A stretch of DNA of 64,000 bases from Anadara kagoshimensis (lineage: Eukaryota; Mollusca; Bivalvia; Arcoida; Arcidae). Positions within the stretch are counted from its first letter, which is position 1; each line of letters starts with the position of its first letter. Shown here one piece after another: positions 1 through 9,014 of the stretch. The DNA lies in assembly GCA_021292105.1 (NCBI GenBank), contig CM037864.1, positions 41,468,514 to 41,532,513 of the forward strand. Direction: 5' to 3'. The notes under the pieces are model-generated. The model was not told the origin of the DNA, made no database searches, and worked only from the letters and a program-made list of their open reading frames with translations. Made by a program: the position numbers and the translations under genes.

Positions 1-152
1 AGATATCGGATTCATTTCAACTGCTTTCCCCGATCTTCTCATTAAGTCTTTCACTATTGGATGCTTCATCAGAGTGAAACCATGTGCGATTCTAGTTGTA
101 TTCAAAACAATAGCAGTTATGATGTTGTTATCACTTGTCAGATCTTGCCAAT
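1..152 (-). CDS. ADA2: ADA2-like exon 7 (cut by window edge): RIAHGF motif
   Basis: Residues 373-422, beginning WQDLTSDNN and continuing VLNTTRIAHGFTLMKHPIVK to VEMNPIS at base 1. His395 matches the family His of RIGHGF; the preceding Gly is Ala here. The Trp after HAGET is kept. The exon continues off the window in frame 0. Confidence 0.93.
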
Positions 153-3100
153 CTAAAATAAAAATCTCTTATTACACACGTGGTGGTTGTAGCTAGCTAA
201 ACAGGATGTGCTTGCCCGTGCGGAGCACACTGTCGCACTTCCCTGGTAGAAGTTCACGTGTTTAACCTAACTTGTCAGTTCCAAAGTTTTTATTTTGCTT
301 CTGGGTTGTGATTCGGACATGGATAAGTATGTTTGTTTTTTATTATTACAATTATCACTACAGTAGCTCAGTTGGCAGAGTGCTCGCACTGTATGTGAGA
401 TGTCGGGGTTCAACCGGGTCTGAATAAGACTTGAAAATAAGGTATACAGTGACAATGATTTTACCAAACACCCTGTATTTAGAAATGAAAGTCACGGGGT
501 CCTTCAGAGGAAATTTCTGCTACTTCACCTACAGCTGGTGTCATACCGAAATATTCTTGACTTAGACGTAAAACTTCAATCATTCGATCAATTCGTTTCT
601 TATTCCATCAGCACACACACACACACACACTCTCTCTCTCTCTCTCTCGTAAAAAATTAATTTTAATTCAAATATATATATTTACTTGTTTCTCCAGCAT
701 GAAAAAAATAAGGTAGGTTCACTGGAGGTTTAAGGGTTCTGGGGTACAATAACGCTTCCAATACGTCTGATATTGGCGGGGAAGCATCTTCATTTAAAAT
801 GATCATATCATATCCGGCAAAGAAGTCCGGAAATGCCTGAAGGAAATTAATTGACTTCCGTACATCCTGGAGTATTTTGTTATTATCAGCTGTTCTGAAA
901 TCAGAAAAATCAAATGGCGCTTATTGATCAAACACAATGGAAAACCGTGAAAAGATAAAAGGTCTTCTCCTGATGGCAATATATGAAAGAGAATCATTAA
1001 ACTATTGTAAAAAAAACTTCTGTCTCGGTGAGCTAGCACCTAAAACGTCGCTTCAAGTCCAAGCTAGTACAATAAACACGCATAATACACACAGCCAGTC
1101 GTGTTGACATCGGTATAGCTTAGCGTGTTCTGGCTGTCTCTCAGTCAAAACACGTTAAGCTATATTTCCTATTAGAACTAGAAAGATTTTCCTACAAAAA
1201 ATCAACTTTCAGACCTTTTGGCCTCGTTCAATCGGACTTTGGAAATGATATCTTGGACTTATAGTACAAAGATTAAAAAGTCCTCACACTAAGGCTCGGA
1301 TAGTGAAAAAAGCTGGACAGAAAAGATGTCACGTGTCTCCCTTGTCTAATTAAACGATAATTAATAAGCTTCTGTAAGAAACTAGTTTATAGAGTTGAGC
1401 TGAGTAATGATGTTTAACGTCCCAGTCAAGAATATTTCACTTATATCGAGACGTCGTCAGCTATAGGCGAAGGTGCAAAACTTTGGTCTGTGCGTTGCGC
1501 TTATGGTTATACAGCGGGGTTCGTTATTGTGCCAAGCCTACCGTGACACGAGACCTCGTTTATTTTAAGTTCCCATCCGAAAGAAACGTGACTTTCATTT
1601 CGTATTGCCGAGAGCTTGGCGAAAGAACAGTCACTATCCACTTTTAAGTCTTGAGTTAGACCCGGTCGGGGTTCGAACCCACGACTTCCCTTTTACGGAG
1701 CGAGCACTCTACCAACTGAGCTACCACAGTGATCATACTAGTGTATAGAATTACTATGAAACTAAAATTGGTCTTATGACTGAACATCACCTAACGAAAT
1801 CAAGTCGTTTGAGATATGACTTCTACAACTTTTTTACATTTGGATAAAGTATAAAGTGAATAAAGAGATAACACGTGGTTGTATTCATTTTCACCTTAAT
1901 CCTGCTTGGAATAAATAAATAAATAAATAAATAAATAAATATAGGCAAACAATATTGACCTGTCCGTTTTACATTTCATTAGGAATATACATATACAGTC
2001 AAACCTGTCTATAAAGGCTACCCAAAGAAACCAGTAAAAGTGGCCTTTATGTACATGTTCAAATAATATGAATGAAGAACAATTGGAATACAATTCTACT
2101 GATCTTTATAAGCAGATTGCCCTTATAATTATAGTGGTGACCTTTGAGGCAGGTTGGACTGTACATTGTACACTGGTCCACCCAATACATAGGTAGTATG
2201 AGGGTTTACAGTTAATACTGTAAGTCATATAAACACCTATGTCACCTATACATAAATGAACCACTGCGGTAGCTCAGTTGGTAGAGTGCTCGCTCCGTAA
2301 GTGGGAGGTCGTGGGTTCGATCCCCGGACTCAAGACTTGAAAGTGGGTAGTGACTGTTCTTTCGCCAAGCACTCGGCATTACGAAATGAAAGTCACGGTT
2401 GTTTTGGATGGGAACTTAAAATAAACGAGGTTCCGTGTCACGGTGGGCTTGGCATGCTAAAGAAACCTGCTGTATAATGCCATGAGCGCAACGCACAGGA
2501 CAAATTTCTGCACCTTCGCCTATAGCTGGCGACGTCTCGATATAAGTGAAATATTATTGACTGGGACGTTAAACACCATTACTCACTCACTCACTATACA
2601 TAAATGTACCGGTCCATGATAACTATTTAAATGAAAGGTCAAGTAGACAGGTCAATGTTGTTTGCCTATGTACCTTAATCCTGTAAATATCAATTTGGTT
2701 CCAAAGAATCCAGGATGGTCACGTGCAAAACGATCAGCAACATCTTTTATTATCTGCACCACCTGACCCTGGTCAAACTTCTTACCATTTGAATCAAAAA
2801 CCTATGAATTGATAAATATATACTGAGTATTAAGAATAATACTGACATAATATCTTTTTTATAAAATGCCATAATTAAATACATTTAAAAAGGTATATGA
2901 CGGTGCATGTAATGATAAAATTTTGAATACGGTATATAGCTGAACCGATGTGAAAATGGAATGTTTTAAAATGTAAGCAACACCAATGTACAGCTTTGAT
3001 ACATATACAAATTAATTTATAAAAGTGTCATGTGTTACTTTTTAAATGCGTTATTTAATAAAAATTTAAAAGTAGCTCATGGCAATAGGAAAAACAGTTG

Positions 3101-6100
3101 CAGTAGCTGAAATTGCCTATTCGGATTTTTACGTTCTCTTGGAATTGCCATGGTATTTAATAAAGTAATATTTGTGAAATGCTGATAATGCAAAACTGCA
3201 TTAATTTAAAAAAAAACAATTTCAACTTGGACATGTAGCACACATAATATAAAAAAGTTAGTATTGCGACATGTACAACACACACTTAGAATACGAGTTG
3301 AAGCCTTATTGTACCCAGGCTCCGATTTCTCAAAAATTTAACTCAACTTTAATCTGCCGAATTTGAAATTTTGTACTTTTGTTTATTGCTTAGATATTAA
3401 GGAATTTTGAAGATCATTTCAAGATTATAACATTTTTATTTAGTTTTTAATTTCAAAAGTGCTAATTCGTAAAACATTACAAAAACGATTTTCTAAATTT
3501 AGGTTAAAGAAAAACTTGGCTGAGGAATGATTGTGAAACCAGGGTCAGGCATTAGATCAATAATGATGTCATTAAAATAAAATGTACTTGTATAGAAAAA
3601 AACATGTCGGTCCATGCAACTTACAAACGTGCTGCATTTGATTTTTAAATAGTGCTATCATCATAATTTTTATAAAATAAAAAGTAGCATATACACTTAC
3701 CTCTGAGAGACCCGACCTTAACTCCACGTACTGGACGTTGTCAGCATAAAACTGCCGAAAACCTTCATACAAATAATCTTCAAAAACTGACCGTAAGGCC
3801 AAAATATTAAAGGTATTTGAAAAAATCAATCTCAATACCTCCCACACCGCAGCTTGTGTTGGATAGACTTTCTCTGGATTATCCACCAAAAGGGATAAAC
3901 TCTTCTTAATCCTGTTGATATAGAAACCAAAATGTAAGATGAGAAATATTAGAATACAGGTGACAATGGTTATCCCCTGCATCTAAATCGCCTTATCGCT
4001 GTGAGTTCGACCCCGCCAGACTGCAAGCTCAAGGCGTCCCATCGCTGCGAGTTCGACCCCCGCCAGACTGCAAGCCCAAGTCGTCTTATCGCTGTGAGTT
4101 CGACCCCGCCAGACTGCAAGCTCAAGGCGTCTTATCGTTGTGAGTTCGACCCCACCAAACTGCAAGCCCAAGGCGTCTTATCGCTGCGAGTTCTGTAAAT
4201 ACGAAAGCGGGTTTTTCCTTGTCGTAGGCCACTAATAGTGAGAATTTATTGTATTCTTCAAATTATAAATCAGTGGCGGATTTAAGGGGGGGGGGGGGGG
4301 GGGGGGGGGGGGTTGCGGGGGTTGCAAACCCCCCTTTGAAAAATTAAAAAAAGAGAGAGATATATTGACTGATTAAAAATTGTTTTCTTGGCCCCAATTG
4401 GGGCTCTGCCCTAGACCCCTCGTCTCTGGAGCTCGCACCTAGCATTGATAAAATTCTCACCCTCCCTTTCAAAAATTCCTGGATAATTCTCAACCCCCCC
4501 TTTAAAAAAACCTGGATAATCCTCAACCCCACCTTTAAAAAAATCCTGGATCCGCCCCTGTAAATGTACCCATACGCGCATGGTAACGGAATATAGAATT
4601 GAATGTGTATTGAGTGGTATGTGACATTGTTGACAAGTGTATACAAGAACGAACAATGTCTCGTCACAAATAGCTATAGGCAAACAACATTGACCTGTCA
4701 GTTTGACCTTTAATTATAAGGCTAGAAGTTATTACACCATTTTGTAGAGCTGATACAGACAACAACTTGTCTTTACCTGACCGGAAGAATCATTTAAGAC
4801 AGCCATTTTTTGGAATGTTATTTTACAAATCTCACCATATTAAATATTTTATCATTTCAAAATCAATCAAATTGGGATTTAATTTTAAATTTGACTATAT
4901 AATCCTATGCGTATGATTATACGTGTATTTGTCTTTTTTTCTTTTTTGTTGTTGTTGTTGTTGTTGTTGTTGTTTGTTGTACTATAAAAGATTGGCAGAT
5001 TTTGCCAGATTTAGTTAAACAATATACCATCTTTAAACAATATGCCATCTAAGGATATTGCAAAATGTATTTTTGTTTGATCCTTTTAATTTACGTAATC
5101 ACTTTCAAAACAAACAACAACTAACTGTAAGATACTTGCCTTGCATCAAATACGTCCACATTGTTAGACTTTGATCTCTCTGCTGTGAGGAGTTTCCAAG
5201 GACAGTCTAAATAAAACATAAATTTATGATACTAGTAGCTGAACATATGGTTACTGAAGCTACTACATCAACTTGTAAATCCGATACTAGTATATTATCA
5301 ACTCTTACCCTTCCGGACCACCTGGTCTCATCTCCATCGCTGTTTGTCAGTCTTTGAGGATTTGAAATAAGCTACTGAGTAAACAAGACGCTGCTTCATC
5401 AACTTATCGATCTCTCCTTCATGTACTGTCAAACCTGTCTATAAAGGTCACCAAAGGAAACCAATAAAAGTGGCAATTATGGGCAGGTGGCCCTTATCTG
5501 CTTATATACAGGGTAAAAAATATGAATGAGGAGCAATTACAATAAATTTTTACTGGCATTTATAAGCAAGCGGTCCTAATATAGAGGTGGCCTTTAACAC
5601 CGGTTTGACTGTATTTAAACTTTTCTACACCCGCTTCTGATAATAAGTTAATGATAACTTGTACTTGCAATGGTAAATTGACTATAGCACAGTAATGGTT
5701 ATGATGGTGATGATATTTGGCAATGTGGATTGTAATGTAATATACCTCTATATAAAGACAAATACTTGACTATAAAGTCCATAGTCTGTAGGTTCCGCGG
5801 CTGGCCTTTATATACAGTCAAACCTGTCTATAAAGGACACCCAAGAGAACCAGCAAAAGTGTCCTTTATGGGCAGGTTGTCTTTTAATACAGGTGCAAAA
5901 ATTAGGAATAAAGAACAATTTGGATACAATTCTACTGGCCTTGGTGGTCCTTATATAGAGATGACATTTAATGCAGGTTGAACTGTACAGTTTTATTGCA
6001 TTTATTGAACACTGGACATTTATGTAAAATTGGTTGTTCAAAATTAGCTGCCCTCTGAAAATCAAGCTTCAAAATGGCTAAGTTAAAAATTAATTGCACA

Positions 6101-8887
6101 TGGATAATGGGGTGTGGGGTGGGGTGGGGGGGCTAGGATTACAAATTAGCACAGTCCAAAATTAGTTAGAATATAACTTACCTGGATCAGAAGGTGGGTT
6201 ATAATCTACAAAATATTTAAACGATAATTTCTTGTTTTTGTCAGTACAGAGATACAGCGGATTGTTTCTGTATGTGACGTTCTTCACCACCCATGTTAGA
6301 TCTGTAAAGCCTATGTCGTGAATATGTATGGCTCCACCTTAAATGATATTAACAATCTTTTATTATTGTTAAAAACAATAAACTGAACTTAAATCAAAGA
6401 TTCTCTACATGGTTATATTTATCTAGACTATTTATTTATTTATCTTTTTATAGTAAAGACTATTAATAGACATAGATCGACAAAAACTGTAACCATACAA
6501 TATAGATAAGTGCAATCACGGTAAATGAAACGAACTATTTCGATTAAACAAAAATTAAGATTTATTTAATTTAATAGCTAAAAACGCCGTACTTTTGATT
6601 AAAAGTTGGCATCCTACTTGGCAAATAATACCAATTAGTGGCGTAGCGTGCATATAAGCCAATAATCCTGTGCTTGCACATGATTTTTAAATTTAAAAAA
6701 ATTATTTCAATATAACATTTGTCATTTACTCGGACGATAAGACATGTACATTTTCCTTGAATGCACGTAGGCCCAAACACCCAGACCCAGCTCATATTTC
6801 TACTTAAGATAAGAGGGATGAAAGTATTAAACGAGCCCTTCAAACTAGAATATACTAGTAATCGAAAGTGAACTGGTTTTCAAGTTGTATCACTGTGTCT
6901 TTGTAAAAAATGGACAACAAACCAAATTAAAATTCTCTTTTTGCTTCTAAAGATGAAATTTTGAATTGTGTTATTCATTTTTTCAAGGAGAGCATGCTCC
7001 CGAACTCAGTTGTGTGGGCACACAGACATGCTTGCATATTAATGTTTTGCTGGGTACGCCACTGCCAACATAAGTTTTTTTCCCATAAGCAAACCAATAC
7101 ATCGTAGATGACATATACGGTTTAGAAGAAATAAGTGGTATTGCTTTGAAATCTTATAATGATAATTTCCCCAGACAAAATTAAGAAATACCTTCCCCAG
7201 ACAAAATTAAGAAATGTTTTCCCCAAAATGACGAAAAGTGCTCCCGAACTGGAATGAACGGAGTAAAATATCCGTTATTATTTTGAATAAGAGGCCTGCT
7301 GTGTCTGATAGGCTCACCTGATAAATTATGACTAGATGATATATTTAAAAAAATATAAATTCTGAAAACCAAATATTTCCATATAGTAAGATTTGAAGCT
7401 TTTTCATATAATTAACCGTTTCAATACTCTTTCACATCTGTGACCTTGAACTTTAAATCCATGACCTTCGTCCTTACATCAATTCAATAGCTAAAAATTT
7501 ACAATATTCTAATACACATGTTACAAAACGTTTATAGTTTTCAGATAATTAAACATTTCAGGATTCCTTCGCATCTGTGACCTTGACCTTTGAACCCATG
7601 ACCTTCACCTATATATCAAAATGATTGTTTCATCAATACTAACAATATTTTAAAATGCATGCGTTGAGGGTTTTTCAAGATAATTAATAAAGCATAAAGG
7701 TCAGAAATTATGTCCAGACCTTGACCTTGGCCTCATTTTAAAGATAATAACAAGAATACACCATGTCAAGATATAACAATTTGAAGCTATTTTACAATTT
7801 TTTCAAAATTAAACGTAAAACGCATATTAACCAATTTTTCATCTGAGTTTCACGAAATGAACAAACTATAGGCTTTAGACGCTTCGCTATGCCATAAGCT
7901 CACATTACTCTGGCCAGATGAGCTCTGAAAAGGGGATTCTGGTCCAGTTTTCATAGGCCAAATACCTTGACATCTCTCCTACATTCCATACCTAATGTAT
8001 GATATATACAAGTAATAAATTATTGCCCATTAAGAGTTATGTTTTCCGGGTTTAAAATGGAGGGAAATCACGTAAAATCACACACTTTCAAGGGCGTAGC
8101 TAGGATAAAATGGTGTGCACGAACGGTCGAACGACAAATGAAAGTCGACGAAGACGACCTCCTCACTAGGGTCCGGGGTCATGGGAATGTTTTAGATTTT
8201 AGACTCCCCTCACCATCAACCGCTTTAGCACGAGATTTCTGTAACTATGGTTTTAGTCAAAAGCATGATGTAATTTTTTAATATTTTTTTTTTTTGAAAG
8301 CAAACATATCAAACCAAAAAATATACATGTTTGACAATGTAAATTGCAAAATTATAAAAAGATCAAGTGGTTGTAGAGTACCAAGTTGCTGAGAAACGTC
8401 TTTTTTAAAGTATCTAATATTCAAGGACAAAGTTTTTAAAAATTCCAGTAAATAAATAGAACAATCATTAGCTCAAAATCTCAAATATATATTTCCAAAA
8501 TTCATCAAACATTTTTTTTTTTTGCTTTTCCATTATGTACTTACCTTTTGGCATCAAACGTATTATTTGTAGCACTCTGCTTCGATCTATGAAGGGTTTC
8601 GCTCTGAAGAAATGTGTAGATGGAATAAATGGCTTTCCACTTAAATAAGTTTCATCTATTTCTCTTCTCTTGAATTTCATTAAAATATTATTAACTTGAT
8701 TTTCTTTCGGAGTCAACTGGAGATTTCCTCCTATTTTTATCCGGTTTTCCTGGTCTTCTATTTGTTGTCTGGCTCGGTAAAAATCAGCTTTAGTAAAAAT
8801 ATTATCAAAAATGATTCTTTGATCGGAAAAACTGACTATAGTTAACAATATCAAGATTTGCACATTTAATTTTTCCATTATTTTCAT
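1..8887 (-). CDS. ADA2: Secreted adenosine deaminase, ADA2/ADGF family (7 exons visible, C-terminus off the left edge)
   Basis: Seven exons on the minus strand (8545-8887, 6182-6337, 5140-5206, 3701-3911, 2674-2801, 686-894, 1-152) join in phase into 422 codons. The family is known to deaminate extracellular adenosine to inosine, using zinc, as a secreted growth-factor-like enzyme. The sequence shows a signal peptide (about residues 1-20), the ADGF N-terminal domain (about 25-110), MPKGG then HIHD (zinc ligands His119 and His121), FYADNVQYVELR (about 244-255), HAGET with the catalytic Glu370, and RIAHGF with His395. The Asp-Asp pair that completes the zinc site should lie about 40-60 residues beyond base 1. 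ATG 8887 was chosen because the hydrophobic leader follows it directly; ATG 8878 is an alternative. A TATAAAA lies 61 bp upstream. Odd points are a GC-AG intron and an altered loop near residue 330. The family call is firm; paralogue status is not known. Confidence 0.93.
190..340 (+). repeat. Family C dispersed repeat, partial
   Basis: TAGCTAGCTAAACAGGATGT, GCACTTCCCTGGTAGAAGTT, CACGTGTTTAACCTAACTTG, TTCGGACATGGATAAGTATG. Same order as the fuller copies at 42740 and 55995. In ADA2-like intron 6. Confidence 0.7.
356..575 (+). mobile_element. tRNA-derived SINE, internally deleted copy
   Basis: A-box GTAGCTCAGTTGGCAGAGTG, B-box-like GGGGTTCAACC, then the 3' body ending GAAATATTCTTGACTTAGAC. It lacks most of the central body seen in the 2261 copy. 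It lies in intron 6 of the ADA2-like gene, antisense to it. Confidence 0.75.
611..648. repeat. CA/CT compound microsatellite
   Basis: CA then CT dinucleotides, about 38 bp, 38 bp from the donor of ADA2-like exon 6. Confidence 0.95.
686..894 (-). CDS. ADA2: ADA2-like exon 6: HAGET catalytic motif
   Basis: Residues 303-371 with split codon Arg302. Contains LPYFFHAGET, in which Glu370 is the catalytic glutamate of the family. Upstream, the usual ADA2 loop G-F-D-L-V-G-x-E-D is replaced by G-Y-D-M-I-I-L-N-E-D: the second glycine is lost and the loop is one residue longer. Acceptor GATTTCAG, donor GTAAATAT. Confidence 0.93.
1409..1731 (-). mobile_element. tRNA-derived SINE, near full length
   Basis: Minus-strand copy. 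The tRNA-like head (CACTGTGGTAGCTCAGTTGG) is at the high-coordinate end. The body reads TCAAGACTTAAAAGTGGATA, and the tail GAAATATTCTTGACTGGGAC is at 1412-1440. Lies in ADA2-like intron 5. Confidence 0.85.
1910..1940. repeat. AAAT microsatellite
   Basis: About 7 ATAA units in ADA2-like intron 5. Confidence 0.9.
1994..2163. mobile_element. MITE, TACAGTCAAACCTG family (copy 1)
   Basis: Inverted ends TACAGTCAAACCTGTCTATA and CAGGTTGGACTGTA, with TA at the outer edges as in Tc1/mariner/pogo-type insertions. About 170 bp, no coding capacity. In ADA2-like intron 5. Confidence 0.8.
2261..2595 (+). mobile_element. tRNA-derived SINE, near full length
   Basis: The best copy. A box TAGCTCAGTTGG at 2270-2281 and B box GGTTCGATCC at 2314-2323, with an anticodon-loop-like TCCGTAA between them. 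A non-tRNA body follows (AAGTCACGG...GGGAACTTAAAATAAA) and the 3' tail GTGAAATATTATTGACTGGG, ending in a short ACTC repeat. These are the hallmarks of a Pol III-transcribed SINE, not a working tRNA gene, because no acceptor stem closes. Confidence 0.88.
2674..2801 (-). CDS. ADA2: ADA2-like exon 5
   Basis: Residues 260-301. Reads VFDSNGKKFDQGQVVQIIKD then HPGFFGTKLIFTGL, corresponding to the helix and beta strand before the substrate-site loop in ADA2. Acceptor TTCATAG, donor GTACATAG, phase out 2, matching exon 6. Confidence 0.92.
3317..3546. mobile_element. Probable inverted-repeat element, CAGGCTCC end type
   Basis: Left end CCAGGCTCCGATTTCTCAAA with TTAACTCAACTTTAA; right end has AACTTGGCTGAGGAATGATT and GTGAAACCAGGG in reverse sense. 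A related sequence lies at 38246-38507. Ends are imperfect, so the boundaries are approximate. Confidence 0.45.
3701..3911 (-). CDS. ADA2: ADA2-like exon 4: barrel core with YADNVQYVELR
   Basis: Residues 190-259. Starts IKKSLSLLVDNPEKVYPTQA and ends YADNVQYVELRSGLSE, the most conserved block of ADGF proteins outside the metal motifs. Acceptor ATCAACAG, donor GTAAGTGT, phase out 0. Confidence 0.94.
3990..4196. repeat. 46-bp minisatellite, about 4.5 copies
   Basis: Units like CGTCTTATCGCTGTGAGTTC then GACCCCGCCAGACTGCAAGC. It makes open frames on both strands (repeated CEFDP-type peptides), which are artefacts. GAGTTCGACCCC in each unit resembles a Pol III B box. Lies in ADA2-like intron 3, 80 bp from the acceptor of exon 4. 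Confidence 0.9.
4271..4560. mobile_element. hAT-like MITE with 27-G run
   Basis: Left end CAGTGGCGGATTTAAGGGGG and right end CCTGGATCCGCCCCTG, which reads CAGGGGCGGATCC in reverse: the CAG-G-G pattern of hAT ends. Inside are a G27 tract (4286-4312) and three imperfect ~31-bp repeats around TTCCTGGATAATTCTCAACC. In ADA2-like intron 3. Confidence 0.65.
4948..4972. repeat. TTG microsatellite
   Basis: Eight GTT units in ADA2-like intron 3. Confidence 0.9.
5140..5206 (-). CDS. ADA2: ADA2-like exon 3 (short; GC donor)
   Basis: Codons for residues 168-188 (CPWKLLTAERSK...VFDA), with split codons Asp167 and Arg189. The acceptor is TTTAG. The only donor that keeps frame with the next exon is AAG followed by GCAAGTATC, a GC-AG type intron. 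Using the nearby GT, 4 bases further on, would give an immediate stop in the next exon. Confidence 0.85.
5424..5613. mobile_element. MITE, TACAGTCAAACCTG family (copy 2)
   Basis: Ends TACTGTCAAACCTGTCTATA and CGGTTTGACTGTA, with the same interior (GTGG..ATTATGGGCAGG, TATGAATGAGGAGCAATT). In ADA2-like intron 2. Confidence 0.8.
5813..5987. mobile_element. MITE, TACAGTCAAACCTG family (copy 3)
   Basis: Ends TACAGTCAAACCTGTCTATA and GCAGGTTGAACTGTA. In the same intron as copy 2, 200 bp away and in the same orientation. The stretch just before it (5750-5812) resembles a broken fragment of the same family. Confidence 0.8.
6182..6337 (-). CDS. ADA2: ADA2-like exon 2: first zinc-binding motif HIHD
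   Basis: Residues 116-166. The exon opens with GAIHIHDIGFTDLTWVV; His119 and His121 are the two N-terminal zinc ligands of the deaminase family. The acceptor is TTTAAG and the donor GTAAGTTA. Phase in is 2 bases and phase out is 1 base, both matching the neighbouring exons. Confidence 0.94.
6637..7064. mobile_element. Probable hAT-like non-autonomous element
   Basis: Left end AGTGGCGTAGCGTGCATATA and right end TGCTGGGTACGCCACTG, which reads CAGTGGCGTACCCAGCA in reverse. No coding capacity. The target duplication is not clear. In ADA2-like intron 1. Confidence 0.5.
7288..7931 (+). mobile_element. Minisatellite-bearing element (family A), short copy
   Basis: Begins AAGAGGCCTGCTGTGTCTGA then GGCTCACCTGATAA; ends TATGCCATAAGCTCACATTA. 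Inside are two copies (near 7433 and 7570) of the ~145-bp unit containing CATCTGTGACCTTGA. Same family as the elements at 12517 and 24552, with far fewer internal units. In ADA2-like intron 1. Confidence 0.75.
8545..8887 (-). CDS. ADA2: ADA2-like exon 1: signal peptide and ADGF N-terminal domain
   Basis: Residues 1-114 plus the first base of Gly115. MKIMEKLNVQILILLTIVSF is a typical secretion signal. A charged segment with FYRARQQIEDQ and FFRAKPFIDRSRVLQIIRL follows, matching the ADGF N-terminal region that precedes the catalytic barrel. The exon ends inside MPKG at donor GTAAGTAC. The frame is also open upstream of the chosen ATG, but that part overlaps the TATA region and reads unlike protein. 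Confidence 0.92.
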
Positions 8888-8947
8888 GACAACCCCTTCC
8901 TGGGACAAAACACCTATACAAGTTATACTAGTATGCAACAACTTAGG

Positions 8948-8954
8948 TTTTATA
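8948..8954 (-). promoter_or_regulatory. TATA box of the ADA2-like gene
   Basis: TATAAAA on the minus strand, 61 bp upstream of ATG 8887. This predicts transcription starting near 8920 and a 5' UTR of roughly 30 nt. Inferred from position and match only. Confidence 0.5.
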
Positions 8955-9014
8955 CTTGCAGTACAGGCCGGTCGAACGTTTAACACTAAGCTAATTAGTG
9001 CAAAATCGACAGCT

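Noticed and set aside
2261..2335. tRNA gene
   Set aside because: A and B boxes are clear, but there is no acceptor stem pairing, and the same head is followed by the same non-tRNA body in other copies. It is a SINE head.
4001..4198. Open frames on both strands with repeated CEFDP-like peptides
   Set aside because: Produced by the 46-bp minisatellite; unit length is not a multiple of three and frames shift between units.
8039..8281. 80-codon open frame on the plus strand
   Set aside because: Contains a GGGCGTAGCTAGGAT stretch typical of transposon ends and no recognisable domain; antisense in ADA2-like intron 1.
38..8887. Viral or bacterial origin for any gene here
   Set aside because: All three genes have spliceosomal introns with family-typical animal proteins; no sign of transfer.
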